Below are positions 36,949 through 47,083 of a stretch of 64,000 bases of DNA, in pieces. The DNA lies in the NCBI GenBank assembly GCA_029562645.1, contig JAKQUI010000003.1, positions 1 through 64,000 on the forward strand. The letters run 5' to 3'. Positions within the stretch are counted from its first letter, which is position 1. Each line of letters starts with the position of its first letter. The stretch is from Spirochaetota bacterium (GTDB lineage: Bacteria > Spirochaetota > UBA4802 > JAKQUI01). Both the position numbers and the translations under genes were made by a program. Below the pieces are notes generated by a model, which was given only the letters and a program-made list of their open reading frames with translations, ran no database searches and was not told the DNA's origin.

Positions 36949-39900
36949 TCACGCCAACGGCAGCGCAAACCAGAACACGCTTCCCGCGCCGTATTCGGAA
37001 TCGAAACCCACAACGCCCCCCTGGAGCTCGATGAGCCGCTTCGAGATGACGAGGCCCAGCCCGCTTCCCTCGATGAATTGCGTCTCGTCGGTCCTGCCGA
37101 ACTCCTGGAACAGCCGCCCGCGCTCCTCGGGCTTTATGCCGATCCCCGTGTCGGACACGGAAAAAACCACCATGCCGTCCCTCGATGCGACGGAAAGACG
37201 CACGCTCCCCTCCCTCGTGAACTTGATCGCGTTCGAAAGATAATTCAAGAGCACCTGCCGCGTCTTCTGATTGTCAAGCGACACCGCCGCCGGAACGGCG
37301 TCATCGACGGCATGCTCGATGCCCAGAACGCCCTCCTTCCCCTTGGCGCGGGCGTAATTCTTCGCGTCATTGACAACCGACTCGACGAGCTCGCGGACGT
37401 TCGTCCGGGCCATCGAGACCTCGATCTTCCCGGTCTCGATCTTGGCGAGGTTCAGGACCGTGTCGATCAGCCCCAACAGATAGTCCCCCGCGTCCTTGAT
37501 CCGCTTGTACGAGTGGAAAATCTCGCGCTCCTCCTCGTCGATCAGCTCCGATATGCGGCGAAGCGCATCGGACGCTTCGTCCTCCAATAGGCTCTTCCCC
37601 GTTAACTCCTTTTTCAACTTCGAGAAGAAATACTGCTTCAGATTACCGTCCTCCTCGAGATACACCAGCACCGACTCCAGCTCCGCGATAATCTCCGCCG
37701 CGACGGGAATTCCCCCCGCGGTGACTCGGGAGGCCAACAACGCGACGATCCGACTGATCTCTTCGCGTATCTCTTCGTCCTTCTCATACGAGCCGAAGCG
37801 CAACAACTCGACGATCCCGTTGATCGCGTTCAACGGCGTCCGCAGCTCGTGGCTCATCCCCGCCAGGAACTTGCTCTTGGCGAGGTTCGCCCGCTCGGCG
37901 GCGTCCTTGGCCGCCTTCAGCTCCTCCTCGGCCCGCTTCTGGTCCGTGATGTCGCGGGCGATCCCGTAAAATTCAATCGCGCCATCCGGGCTTTTCACCA
38001 TCTTCGTCAATTGCGACATCCAGGCGGTATCACCGTTTTTCTTCCTGAAGCGGTATTCGTGATATGTGGTATCGATGTTTTCGGTCACCTGCCGGATATA
38101 CGAATTGAGTTCGCGTTCGCGGTCATCCCTGACGATATAATGCAGATAATTCGATCCAATGAATTCATCAATCGTGAACCCGGTGACCTTTTCCGTCGCT
38201 TTGTTGCCATACGCGAATTTGCCCTCAAGACCGCAGATGAAGACCATGTCTTCGATATTGTCGAGGACCAGGCGATACCGCTCCTCGCTCTGCCGCAGCG
38301 CCTCCTCGGCGCGCATCCGTTCGGTCACGTCGATGGCGATTGCGCGGAAGCCCTTGGGCTTTCCCGACCCGTCCGCCAGGAGCGATACGGTCGTATCAAT
38401 AAAAATCACGCTCCCGTCTTTTCTGATAACCTCGTGCTTGACGATTGTGGTGTTTACCTCTTTCCGGAAAACCTTGTGGTATTCAACAAACACCCGTTTC
38501 ATCGATTGTTCCGTCATTATCTTCGAAAAATTGATGCCGACAAACTCCTCCATCGAATAGCCCATCAATTTTGCGACAACCTCGTTGCAGAATGTAATGC
38601 TTCCCCCCAGGTCGACCTCGAACATCCCGACCTTGTTGGTGTCCAGCACGGTCCGGTATTTCTCCTCGCTCTCCCGCAGCGCCTCCTCGGCCATCTTCCG
38701 GTCGGTGATGTCGATACCAAGCACGCCAAATCCCACGATGGCGGCATGTTCATCGACAATCGGCATGACCATATTCGCCCCATAGCCGATGGTGCCGTCC
38801 TTTCGAATGACCTCGAACTCTCCGTACGAATACTTGCTCTTCCCCGAGAATACGATGTTATACACTTCAAACACCTTCAGGGCGGTTTCCTCGGACATTA
38901 TCTTCTGGTAGCTCACGCCCACCATCTCGTCCGGCTTGTATCGCAGGAAGTTCGCGAACGCGTCGTTGCATAACACAAAATTGCCCTTCAGGTCGACCTC
39001 GAAATAACCGATGATGTCGGTGTTGACGATTGTCCGGTACTTCTCTTCGCTTGCGCGCAGAGCCTCCTCAGCCCTCTTCCGCCTGGTAATATCACGGGAG
39101 ATTGTGTCGAATTCCATGAAACGTCCGTCTTCTGCGAATATTGATTTAGCGTTCTGCTCCAGCCAGATGACCTCGCCGTTTTTTCTGACCACGGGAATCT
39201 CGAGAATCGATTCCGCGAGTTTGTCTTTCATCTGGTTAATATAGAACGATGCCGCTTGTTCCCGGTATTCAGGGGCCACCAGCTCCATACAGTTCAACGT
39301 GAAGATCTCTTCGCGGGAATAACCGAGGGTACTGGCGAAGGCCTCATTGGCCATCAGGAAACTCCCCTTCCAGTCGGCCTTGAAGATTAAATCATTGGCA
39401 TTATCGATAAAGTGCCGGTACTTCTCCTCGCTGGCGCGAAGGGCCGCTTCGGCCTCAAGGGCTTTTTCTTTTTCTTCATTCAGCTTTTTCTGAAATCTCT
39501 TCAGTTCGCTCCGTTGCTTTTTAAACAATCCTGCCGTAAAGGAAAGAAACAACCCGACAAATAAAAACACCAGCGCATACAGCAACTCGTTAACGAAGGA
39601 ACCGTTCTGCCGTAAAACACGAATGGCGACAAAAGCCCCGACAACATATGAGAGAAAGGCCATCGTGGTGATCGTCAGGGCCAACCTGAAACCGGCCTGG
39701 GAAAGCAGAAAAACCAGTCCAATAGATCCCCAGAGAAGGGCGATTGTCCTGATCTCATTAATAATTATAATCGCGTAGAAATAAATGCACAACCAGGCAA
39801 TGAACTGGCCGACATACACAATGTTGGCGAATCGGTCCGAGATGTCCTTTTTGAGCACGCCAAGCAGGATGAAAACCAGTGAAATTATACCGACATAGAC

Positions 39901-40050
39901 CGCTACAACATGTATGGCGGCATACTGCGTGCTGATTAAATCCTGCCACCGCGCCACATACATGGTGAGCAACGGTATGGCATACCCCAGCAACACGGCC
40001 AGGTTATAGCGTAATAGTATTCGTTTTCGCCTTCTGTTCTTTTCTTCCAT
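36949..40050 (-). CDS. Membrane histidine kinase with four PAS domains
   Basis: This 1033-residue kinase starts MEEKNRRRKRILLRYN, followed by about six membrane helices (15-175), a charged coiled coil (KKQRSELKRFQKKLNEEKEK), four PAS/PAC units (about 205-730), HisKA (MSHELRTP, His 734) and an HATPase (NYLSNAIKFT, DTGIGI, GSGLGLVIS). It has the long HisKA insert (138 residues from His to KIE) with the EDGNLKQYFFSKL motif. Its 3' half is nearly identical in DNA to the 3' end of the next gene upstream, with exact runs of 108 and 126 bases. Start 40050 is 22 bases after the upstream stop. The N-terminal membrane part is not a named family. Confidence 0.88.
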   Translation of the reverse strand: MEEKNRRRKRILLRYNLAVLLGYAIPLLTMYVARWQDLISTQYAAIHVVAVYVGIISLVFILLGVLKKDISDRFANIVYVGQFIAWLCIYFYAIIIINEIRTIALLWGSIGLVFLLSQAGFRLALTITTMAFLSYVVGAFVAIRVLRQNGSFVNELLYALVFLFVGLFLSFTAGLFKKQRSELKRFQKKLNEEKEKALEAEAALRASEEKYRHFIDNANDLIFKADWKGSFLMANEAFASTLGYSREEIFTLNCMELVAPEYREQAASFYINQMKDKLAESILEIPVVRKNGEVIWLEQNAKSIFAEDGRFMEFDTISRDITRRKRAEEALRASEEKYRTIVNTDIIGYFEVDLKGNFVLCNDAFANFLRYKPDEMVGVSYQKIMSEETALKVFEVYNIVFSGKSKYSYGEFEVIRKDGTIGYGANMVMPIVDEHAAIVGFGVLGIDITDRKMAEEALRESEEKYRTVLDTNKVGMFEVDLGGSITFCNEVVAKLMGYSMEEFVGINFSKIMTEQSMKRVFVEYHKVFRKEVNTTIVKHEVIRKDGSVIFIDTTVSLLADGSGKPKGFRAIAIDVTERMRAEEALRQSEERYRLVLDNIEDMVFICGLEGKFAYGNKATEKVTGFTIDEFIGSNYLHYIVRDDRERELNSYIRQVTENIDTTYHEYRFRKKNGDTAWMSQLTKMVKSPDGAIEFYGIARDITDQKRAEEELKAAKDAAERANLAKSKFLAGMSHELRTPLNAINGIVELLRFGSYEKDEEIREEISRIVALLASRVTAGGIPVAAEIIAELESVLVYLEEDGNLKQYFFSKLKKELTGKSLLEDEASDALRRISELIDEEEREIFHSYKRIKDAGDYLLGLIDTVLNLAKIETGKIEVSMARTNVRELVESVVNDAKNYARAKGKEGVLGIEHAVDDAVPAAVSLDNQKTRQVLLNYLSNAIKFTREGSVRLSVASRDGMVVFSVSDTGIGIKPEERGRLFQEFGRTDETQFIEGSGLGLVISKRLIELQGGVVGFDSEYGAGSVFWFALPLA

Positions 40051-40072
40051 GTCGCCAATCACCACATGCCAG

Positions 40073-43000
40073 TTACTCCGACGGCAGCGTGAACCAGAAC
40101 ACGCTGCCCGCGCCGTATTCGGAATCGAAGCCAACCGCGCCCCCCTGAAGCTCGATCAGCCGCTTCGAGATGACGAGGCCCAGCCCGCTTCCCTCGATGA
40201 ATTGCGTTTCCTCGGTCCTGCCGAACTCCTGGAACAGTCGGTCGCGCTCCTCGGGCTTGATGCCGATCCCCGTGTCGGACACTGAAAAAACAACCGCCCC
40301 GTCCCTCGTCTCGACGGCGAGACGCACGCCCCCCTCCGCCGTGAACTTGATCGCGTTCGAAAGAAAATTCAAGAGCACCTGCCGCGTCTTCTGATTGTCA
40401 AGCGACACCGCCGCCGGAACGGCGTCATCGACGGCATGCTCGATGACCAGAACGCCCTCCTTCCCCTTGGCGCGGGCATAGCTCTTCGCATCATGGACAA
40501 CCGATTCCACCATCTCCCGGACGTTCGTCCGGGCCATCGCGACCTCGATCTTCCCGGTCTCGATCTTGGCGAGGTTCAGGACCGTGTCGATCAGCCCCAA
40601 CAGATAGTCCCCCGCGTCCTTGATCCGCTTGTACGAGTGGAAAATCTCGCGCTCCTCCTCGTCGATGAGCCCGGATATGCGTCGAATGGCGCCGATCACT
40701 TCGTCGTCCTGGAAATCGTCGCTCGACAGTTCCTTCTCCATCTTCGAAAAAAAATACTGTTTCAGATTGCCATCCGCTTCGAGATGGACCAGGATCGACC
40801 CCAGCTCCGCGATGATCCCGTCCGTCATGGTCCTCATATCATCAACGGCCCGCTCTTCCAGCAGCCGGATGACATTCCGTATCTCCTCGCCGATCTCCTC
40901 GTCCTTCTCATACGAACCGAAGCGCAGCAGCTCGACGATCCCGTTGATCGCGTTGAGCGGCGTCCGCAGCTCGTGGCTCATCCCCGCCAGGAACTTGCTC
41001 TTGGCGAGGTTCGCCCGCTCGGCGGCGTCCTTGGCCGCCTTCAGCTCCTCCTCGGCCCGCTTCTGATCGGTGATGTCGCGTCCGATTGCGTAGAATTCAA
41101 TTTCACCATTCTTGTCGCGCACCATGCGTGACGTCTGGGCAATCCAGTGGACGATCCCATTCTTGTGGATGAACCGATACTCGTGATAGGTCACGTCAAT
41201 GTTTTCCGCGACCTGGGTAACATAGGAGGCGAGCTCCCGCTCTCGGTCTTCAGCGTGAATGAATGTGAGAAAGCTGCTGCCGACGACCTCATCAAGATCG
41301 TACCCCGACACGCGCCGGATCGCCTTGTTGGCGTATTTGAACCTCCCGTCCACCCCGCATATGAAGATTCCGTCATCGACGTTCTCCAGGACAAGCCGAT
41401 ACCGCTCCTCGCTCTCCCGCAGCGCCTCCTCGGCCATCTTGCGGTCGGTGATGTCGTGGGCGATGGCGTCGAACTCGACGATCCGCCCGTCCTCACCGAA
41501 TATCGACTTAACATTTTGCTCGATCCAGAGCACCCGGCCATCCTTGGCACGCACCGGCAGCTCGCGGGACGACTCCGCCACCCTGCCCTTCAACTGCTCG
41601 CTGTAGAAGAGAAACTCATCCTCGCGCCGTTCAGGCACCATCACGTCAAGATAATTCATCCGAAGGATTTCATCGTTGGAATAGCCCAGGAACCGGGTGA
41701 AGGCCTCGTTCGCGAAAATAAAATTTCCGCGCCAATCCGATTTATAAATCACCTCGTTCGCATTCTCGATGAAATGACGATACTTCTCCTGGCTTATCAG
41801 CAGGGCCTCTTCCGCATTTCTGCGCTCCGTCGTATTGATGCCCACGCTCCTGAACCCGGTGATCTCCCCGGCGGTGTTCCTCCTGGTGCTCACATAGCTC
41901 TCCCCGTACACCAGCTCTCCGGTTTTGGAGATGGCACGCATGGCGATAATTCCAACCTGAACGATCCCCTGGTACACGCGGGCGAAATCCCCCAACAACC
42001 TCCCGTGATCCTCGGGGAGCGTGACCTCGCGGAAATTCATTCCAATGAGCTCCTCCGCCGCATACCCAAGAAATTCGAGGAAGCTCTTGTTGCAGAACGT
42101 AAAGCACCCGCGAAGATCCAGCTCGTAATACCCGATGATCCCGGCGTCGAGAATGGAGCGGTACTTCTCCTCGCTCTCACGGAGCGCCTCCTCGGCCTGC
42201 GTCCGGTCGCTGACGTTGATGGCCACGCTGCTGAACCCGACAATCTCCCCCGCGGCGTTTTTCCTGAGCCTGACGTAGTTGTCGCCGTAAATGATCTGCC
42301 CGTCCTTGCGCATTGAACGCGAGCTGATGATCCCGACCTCGTTCGTGCCCCGATAGACGCCGGCAAACTCCCGCAGCATTTTCCGGACGTCCTGCCTCAC
42401 GATCACCTGCCGGAAGTTCATCCCGATAATCTCATCCTCGGAAAAGCCCGTGAACGCCAGGAAACTCTTGTTGCAATAGGTAAAGTTCCCCCGGAGGTCG
42501 AGCTCATAATAGCCGATGATGCCCGAATCCAGCAGGGAGCGGTACTTCTCCTCGGATTCGCGCAATTTGACCTGCGCATCTTCAAGCTCGGAGGTGGTCG
42601 CCAGCAGGTTGTCGTTGACGAATTCCATCGCCTCGAGGGTCGATTTGAGCTCGGCGGTCCGATCCATAACTTTTTGCTCGAGGTTCACATTGAGGTCGGT
42701 GAGTCGCATCAGCAGCCGGGCGTTTTCGATGGAGATCGCCGCCTGCGACGTCAGGATCCGCATAATATGAAGACGCCGCGGCGTAAACGCGCCCGCAACC
42801 AGACTGCTCTCGAGATACATGATTCCGAGAACCGCCCCCTTGGAACGGATGGCCATGCACAGGACCGACTTCACCTGCTGCTGGGAGATGTATTTATCCG
42901 CACCGAACCGTTCGTCCATGGCCACATCGTTCAGGATGAGGTCCTCCCCCGTCTTGTCCACATAGTGGACGAGGGACCGCGGCGCCTTGCGATACTCCTC

Positions 43001-46000
43001 CAGCGGAACCGGCTCGAGGATCCGCACGGCACCCTCAAGGCTGGCCTCAGCCTCGATAAAAAGCCGTCGGGCGTCACTATCGCCGTCATGTTCCATGATG
43101 AACAGGCCGCGCTGTGCCCCTGCGTTCTCCAGCGCGATGGCGAGCGTCTTCTCGAGCAGAAGCGCGAGTTCCGTCTCGCTCGCGATCACCTGTGAGGACT
43201 TCAGGATCGAGGCGACATCGAGCAGCTCCGAGATGTTTCCCGACGTCGTGGTCGGGAGTACGCTCGTCGCGTGGGCCAGCGGATCGTACGTGCGGATGCG
43301 CCCGGGGAAGCGCTTCTCGAGAAAGGACGTCTTCCCCTCCCCGCCCCAGGTCGTGTAGCACCGGTGCGCCCGCATCATGTACGTCGCCGCGATGACCGAG
43401 AACCCATTGGCCTCGTACAGGTGTGACGCCAGCTCAGAGGCCAGCGCCTCCTCGTGCAGGTAGCCGTTCTGATGCGCCGCGGCGATTGACTCCTCGTAGC
43501 GCTTCATCGCGGCGCCGAAGTTCCCCCGCACGCGTTGGAGCTCCGCCTCGACGAGGAGCAGCTTGTGGGAATAGTTCATCGGCGCATGCGCCGCCCATTT
43601 CCGCATCTGCGCCTGGTTCTTCCGGATCCGCTTCAGGAACCGCTTCCGGTCCTTCTTCCGGCGCGTCTCGATCAGGGCGAGCAGGATGAGCGAACTGTAA
43701 AAAACGATGACCGGGACATGCGCCAGGCAGGTGAACGACCGCACGCGCCGCTCGACATGCCTCGCTTCCTCGAGAGCGTCATCGAACCGATAAAAATGGT
43801 ACAGCAGGATCATCCGGTAGAAATGGTCCGTATCCGTCAACGTGACGGCATCCTCATCATAGCTGTCGCCCTTGAGCCGGCAGGGATCTTCGCATTCACC
43901 CATGAAGTTCAACACGATCTGGCGGCCCGACCTGGTCAGGTTCAGGATCGCCTCATGGTTCAGCTTCGAGATGCCCGCAATGCTCTTCGCGACATCCGCG
44001 GAGATCGTCGTGAGGTTTCGTCCCGCATGAAACAGATGATACCCGCGCACGCACAACGCATAGGACGCATACTCGAAATTCCCCAACTCCACTCCCCGAC
44101 GGTACAGGTCCATCAACGGATCAACGCTGTCCCGAAGAGGCTCCTTCCAGTGGCGGATCCACACGTTCATCTGGAACGCCGTTCGAAACATCTGGACCGC
44201 ATCCCCCATGGCGTTTGCCAGCGCACACCCGGATTCACCCAATGCGTATCCTTCCGTGATCTTTCCCGTGGTCGCGAGAACGATGGCATAGCCCAGATAA
44301 TACAGCGGCGACGTATCCGTGTTTCCATATCGCGCCATGAGCTGATTCGTTTTAAAAATCGCGCTCAAGAAAAAACCGATGCTCCCGATGTAGGACGCGG
44401 CCGCGAGAGAATTGATGATACGCATGATCGCGATGGCGCGGGGGTTCGTCGCGCTCGGACGCGTGTCGATTTCCGCGGCATGTGTCCCGATCATTTTCAT
44501 CCGCGTCATCAGGTAGTTCCACGCGATGAACCCGTTGCCCGGCTTGACGGGTATGCGCATCCCGAACGACGCCAGCACGGCCGATCCCACCGCGACCGCA
44601 TCCCGCGCCTTCCCCTGTCCCAGGAGATAGTTGATGCGGATGTCGTACACCTTCAGGGTGTCGTACTGAGAACGCGCGTTTTTCACCACCAGTTCGTGGT
44701 AGCGGTTCATGTCATCGAACTGCGCGGCCAGGTGCGCCGCATCGGCCGCCTCCGTATACAACCGGAGGGCCAGTTCGTACCGGGTTTTCCAGGCGGTATC
44801 CTCGAGAAGCGAGATGCCCGTCTGCAAATAGTTGAGCGCCGATCGATACGCCGATGACGCTTTCGCCTTCGCGGCGGCCATGATCTCGAGCTCGATGACG
44901 CGGTGCGCATCCCCGCTCGAAACCATCTTCGCCAGGCCCGCGTTCACCTGGTTGATGATCACCAGGATCCGATCGGGCAGCTCCTCCACGGAGGTGTTCT
45001 CCAGAAAAAATGAGGCGATGCGGTAGTGCAGATCCGCCTTCGCCGCATCGGGGACGAGCGAATAGACCGCCTCCTGGACGCGGTCGTGCTGAAACCGATA
45101 GGTGGACCCCGACCGGTTGAGCAGCCCCGCATCGAGGGCGACCGTCATGTGCGACACGACCGTTTCGATGGGCGCGTTCGCGACCCGGGCCACCACCTCC
45201 ACATCGAACTCATTGCCTATGCAGGCCCCCGCCGTAAGGTCCGCACGAACGGCGGGATCGAGCATGTCGATCATCGCGGTCATCAGGTCAACGACGTTGT
45301 CGGTCACCTGCAGGCGGTTGACCGCGTCGATGTCCCACGACCAGCCCCTGGCCGGATCGAGTTCGAGCAGGCCCCGGTCGTGGATCATCCGGAGAAACTG
45401 GTGCACGAAGAACGGATTGCCCGCGGTCTTTCGGTGCACGATGTCCGCCAGGGGCATCGATACGCCCTCGGAAGCGCGCAGGCTTTGCGCGATCAGCGTG
45501 TTGACGTGGCCGGTGGTGAGCGGGCGCAACGGGATCTCCCTGACGGGCACCCCCGCCGCGCGCACCTCCTCGATCGCTCCCACCAGCGGATGCATGTCGC
45601 CGACCTCGTTGCTCCGGTATGTCCCGATCACCAGGAGGTGCGCGATATCGGGATCGGCGACGATCGTCTTGATGAGCCTGAGGCTCGCGGAATCCGCCCA
45701 CTGCAAATCGTCGAGAAACAAGGCCAACGGATGCTCCGCCTGCGCGAACACCCGCACAAAATTCCGGAACACGAACCCAAACCGGTTTTGCGATTCGTCC
45801 GGGGAAAGACCGGGCACCTCCGGCTGCGGCCCGATGATGAGCTCGACGTCCGGGATCACGTCGGTAATGATTCTCCCGTTGGGACCCAGCGCCGAAAGAA
45901 GGGCCTCCCGCCAGTCGTTGACCCGCTTCTCGCTCTCGGCCAGCAGCTGCCTGACCAGCCCCGCGAACGACTGGATAATCGCGCTGTACGGCACGTCGCG

Positions 46001-47083
46001 CCGGTATTGGTCGAACTTACCGGAGGCGAAATATCCCCGCTTCGCGACAATGGCTTTGTGTATCTCGAAAATCACCGACGATTTCCCGATCCCGGGATCG
46101 CCTGAAACCAGCAGCATCTCCTTCCGCCCCTCGCCGGCCTCATCGAAGGACGCCATAAGCCGCCCGATCTCATTCTCGCGTCCCACGAGGATTTGCGGGA
46201 TGGTGAATCTCAGCGGAATGTCCCGCGACCCCATCTCGAATTCGGCGATCTCCCCGGTCGCCGTTATGCGACGCCGGCATTCTTCGAGATCGCCGGCGAC
46301 GCCGAACGCGTTCTGGTAGCGGTCCTCCGCCATCTTCCCGATCATTCGCATGACGATGCGGGAGACCATCACGGGAATTGACGGCGCCACTTCGTGCGGC
46401 GGCGCCGGCTGTCGCGCGATATGCGAATAGATGATCTCCAGCAGGTCGGACGACCGCGCGGGGACCTGCCCGGTCAGCAGCTCGTACAGGGTGATGCCCA
46501 GCGAATAGATGTCCGTGCGGTAATCGACGGGGCGGTTCATGCGGCCCGTCTGCTCGGGGGACATATAGATCAGCGTTCCCTCGACAAGCGTCCGATCGGA
46601 GACGATCTCGTCCTTGCGCGCAAATTCCGCCGCGATGCCGAAGTCGGTTATTTTCACGACGCCCGTTTCGGGGTTGATGAGGATATTCCGGGGGTTGATA
46701 TCGCGATGTACGATATTCCGCTTATGAAGCTCCCCCAGGCTGTTTGAAAGGGAAATCGCGATCGAAAGAAATGACGCCGTGTCGAATGTCATGCTCTCCC
46801 GCGCCTGCGCGAGGGAGATGCCGTCGAAATCCTCGAGGACGAGAGCGAAGGCGTTCTGATATGCGAACAGCCCGCGGTACTCGACAACGCCCGCGAGCCG
46901 GATCCTGCTGATGAGCTCGTATTCCTGTCTAAAGCGCGCGATCTCCGCCGGCGACGAATAGACCGCCTTCAGCGTTTTGATGATGACGGTATCGTGCGAC
47001 CCGTCCCTGCGGGCGCGATAGACAATCGAGTGGTGTGTTTCCGCAACCTTTTCGACTATGTGGTAATCGCCGATTCGCTCCAT
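40073..47083 (-). CDS. Fused Ser/Thr kinase, AAA ATPase, GAF, four PAS and histidine kinase
   Basis: This 2336-residue protein belongs to the trifunctional Ser/Thr kinase-ATPase-histidine kinase class. Order: Ser/Thr kinase (about 1-270; Lys 36 in VIIK, HRDINPRN with Asp 128, DFG Asp 147), AAA ATPase (Walker A GDPGIGKS near 328-335; Walker B LFLDDLQWAD near 455), a long helical TPR-like region (about 650-1290), GAF (1305-1460), four PAS/PAC units (about 1510-2007), HisKA (His 2037) and HATPase. HRDINPRN, with Asn where most kinases have Lys, is usual in this class as far as I know. No membrane helix is predicted, so it is cytoplasmic. The long HisKA insert (138 residues) is present. Start 47083 has AAAGG four bases upstream. 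It heads the island. Confidence 0.92.
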   Translation of the reverse strand: MERIGDYHIVEKVAETHHSIVYRARRDGSHDTVIIKTLKAVYSSPAEIARFRQEYELISRIRLAGVVEYRGLFAYQNAFALVLEDFDGISLAQARESMTFDTASFLSIAISLSNSLGELHKRNIVHRDINPRNILINPETGVVKITDFGIAAEFARKDEIVSDRTLVEGTLIYMSPEQTGRMNRPVDYRTDIYSLGITLYELLTGQVPARSSDLLEIIYSHIARQPAPPHEVAPSIPVMVSRIVMRMIGKMAEDRYQNAFGVAGDLEECRRRITATGEIAEFEMGSRDIPLRFTIPQILVGRENEIGRLMASFDEAGEGRKEMLLVSGDPGIGKSSVIFEIHKAIVAKRGYFASGKFDQYRRDVPYSAIIQSFAGLVRQLLAESEKRVNDWREALLSALGPNGRIITDVIPDVELIIGPQPEVPGLSPDESQNRFGFVFRNFVRVFAQAEHPLALFLDDLQWADSASLRLIKTIVADPDIAHLLVIGTYRSNEVGDMHPLVGAIEEVRAAGVPVREIPLRPLTTGHVNTLIAQSLRASEGVSMPLADIVHRKTAGNPFFVHQFLRMIHDRGLLELDPARGWSWDIDAVNRLQVTDNVVDLMTAMIDMLDPAVRADLTAGACIGNEFDVEVVARVANAPIETVVSHMTVALDAGLLNRSGSTYRFQHDRVQEAVYSLVPDAAKADLHYRIASFFLENTSVEELPDRILVIINQVNAGLAKMVSSGDAHRVIELEIMAAAKAKASSAYRSALNYLQTGISLLEDTAWKTRYELALRLYTEAADAAHLAAQFDDMNRYHELVVKNARSQYDTLKVYDIRINYLLGQGKARDAVAVGSAVLASFGMRIPVKPGNGFIAWNYLMTRMKMIGTHAAEIDTRPSATNPRAIAIMRIINSLAAASYIGSIGFFLSAIFKTNQLMARYGNTDTSPLYYLGYAIVLATTGKITEGYALGESGCALANAMGDAVQMFRTAFQMNVWIRHWKEPLRDSVDPLMDLYRRGVELGNFEYASYALCVRGYHLFHAGRNLTTISADVAKSIAGISKLNHEAILNLTRSGRQIVLNFMGECEDPCRLKGDSYDEDAVTLTDTDHFYRMILLYHFYRFDDALEEARHVERRVRSFTCLAHVPVIVFYSSLILLALIETRRKKDRKRFLKRIRKNQAQMRKWAAHAPMNYSHKLLLVEAELQRVRGNFGAAMKRYEESIAAAHQNGYLHEEALASELASHLYEANGFSVIAATYMMRAHRCYTTWGGEGKTSFLEKRFPGRIRTYDPLAHATSVLPTTTSGNISELLDVASILKSSQVIASETELALLLEKTLAIALENAGAQRGLFIMEHDGDSDARRLFIEAEASLEGAVRILEPVPLEEYRKAPRSLVHYVDKTGEDLILNDVAMDERFGADKYISQQQVKSVLCMAIRSKGAVLGIMYLESSLVAGAFTPRRLHIMRILTSQAAISIENARLLMRLTDLNVNLEQKVMDRTAELKSTLEAMEFVNDNLLATTSELEDAQVKLRESEEKYRSLLDSGIIGYYELDLRGNFTYCNKSFLAFTGFSEDEIIGMNFRQVIVRQDVRKMLREFAGVYRGTNEVGIISSRSMRKDGQIIYGDNYVRLRKNAAGEIVGFSSVAINVSDRTQAEEALRESEEKYRSILDAGIIGYYELDLRGCFTFCNKSFLEFLGYAAEELIGMNFREVTLPEDHGRLLGDFARVYQGIVQVGIIAMRAISKTGELVYGESYVSTRRNTAGEITGFRSVGINTTERRNAEEALLISQEKYRHFIENANEVIYKSDWRGNFIFANEAFTRFLGYSNDEILRMNYLDVMVPERREDEFLFYSEQLKGRVAESSRELPVRAKDGRVLWIEQNVKSIFGEDGRIVEFDAIAHDITDRKMAEEALRESEERYRLVLENVDDGIFICGVDGRFKYANKAIRRVSGYDLDEVVGSSFLTFIHAEDRERELASYVTQVAENIDVTYHEYRFIHKNGIVHWIAQTSRMVRDKNGEIEFYAIGRDITDQKRAEEELKAAKDAAERANLAKSKFLAGMSHELRTPLNAINGIVELLRFGSYEKDEEIGEEIRNVIRLLEERAVDDMRTMTDGIIAELGSILVHLEADGNLKQYFFSKMEKELSSDDFQDDEVIGAIRRISGLIDEEEREIFHSYKRIKDAGDYLLGLIDTVLNLAKIETGKIEVAMARTNVREMVESVVHDAKSYARAKGKEGVLVIEHAVDDAVPAAVSLDNQKTRQVLLNFLSNAIKFTAEGGVRLAVETRDGAVVFSVSDTGIGIKPEERDRLFQEFGRTEETQFIEGSGLGLVISKRLIELQGGAVGFDSEYGAGSVFWFTLPSE

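Noticed and set aside
25060-47083. Possible CRISPR or tandem-repeat array suggested by repeated blocks
   Set aside because: The repeats are coding (PAS and kinase domains) with no short regular repeat-spacer pattern and no cas genes.
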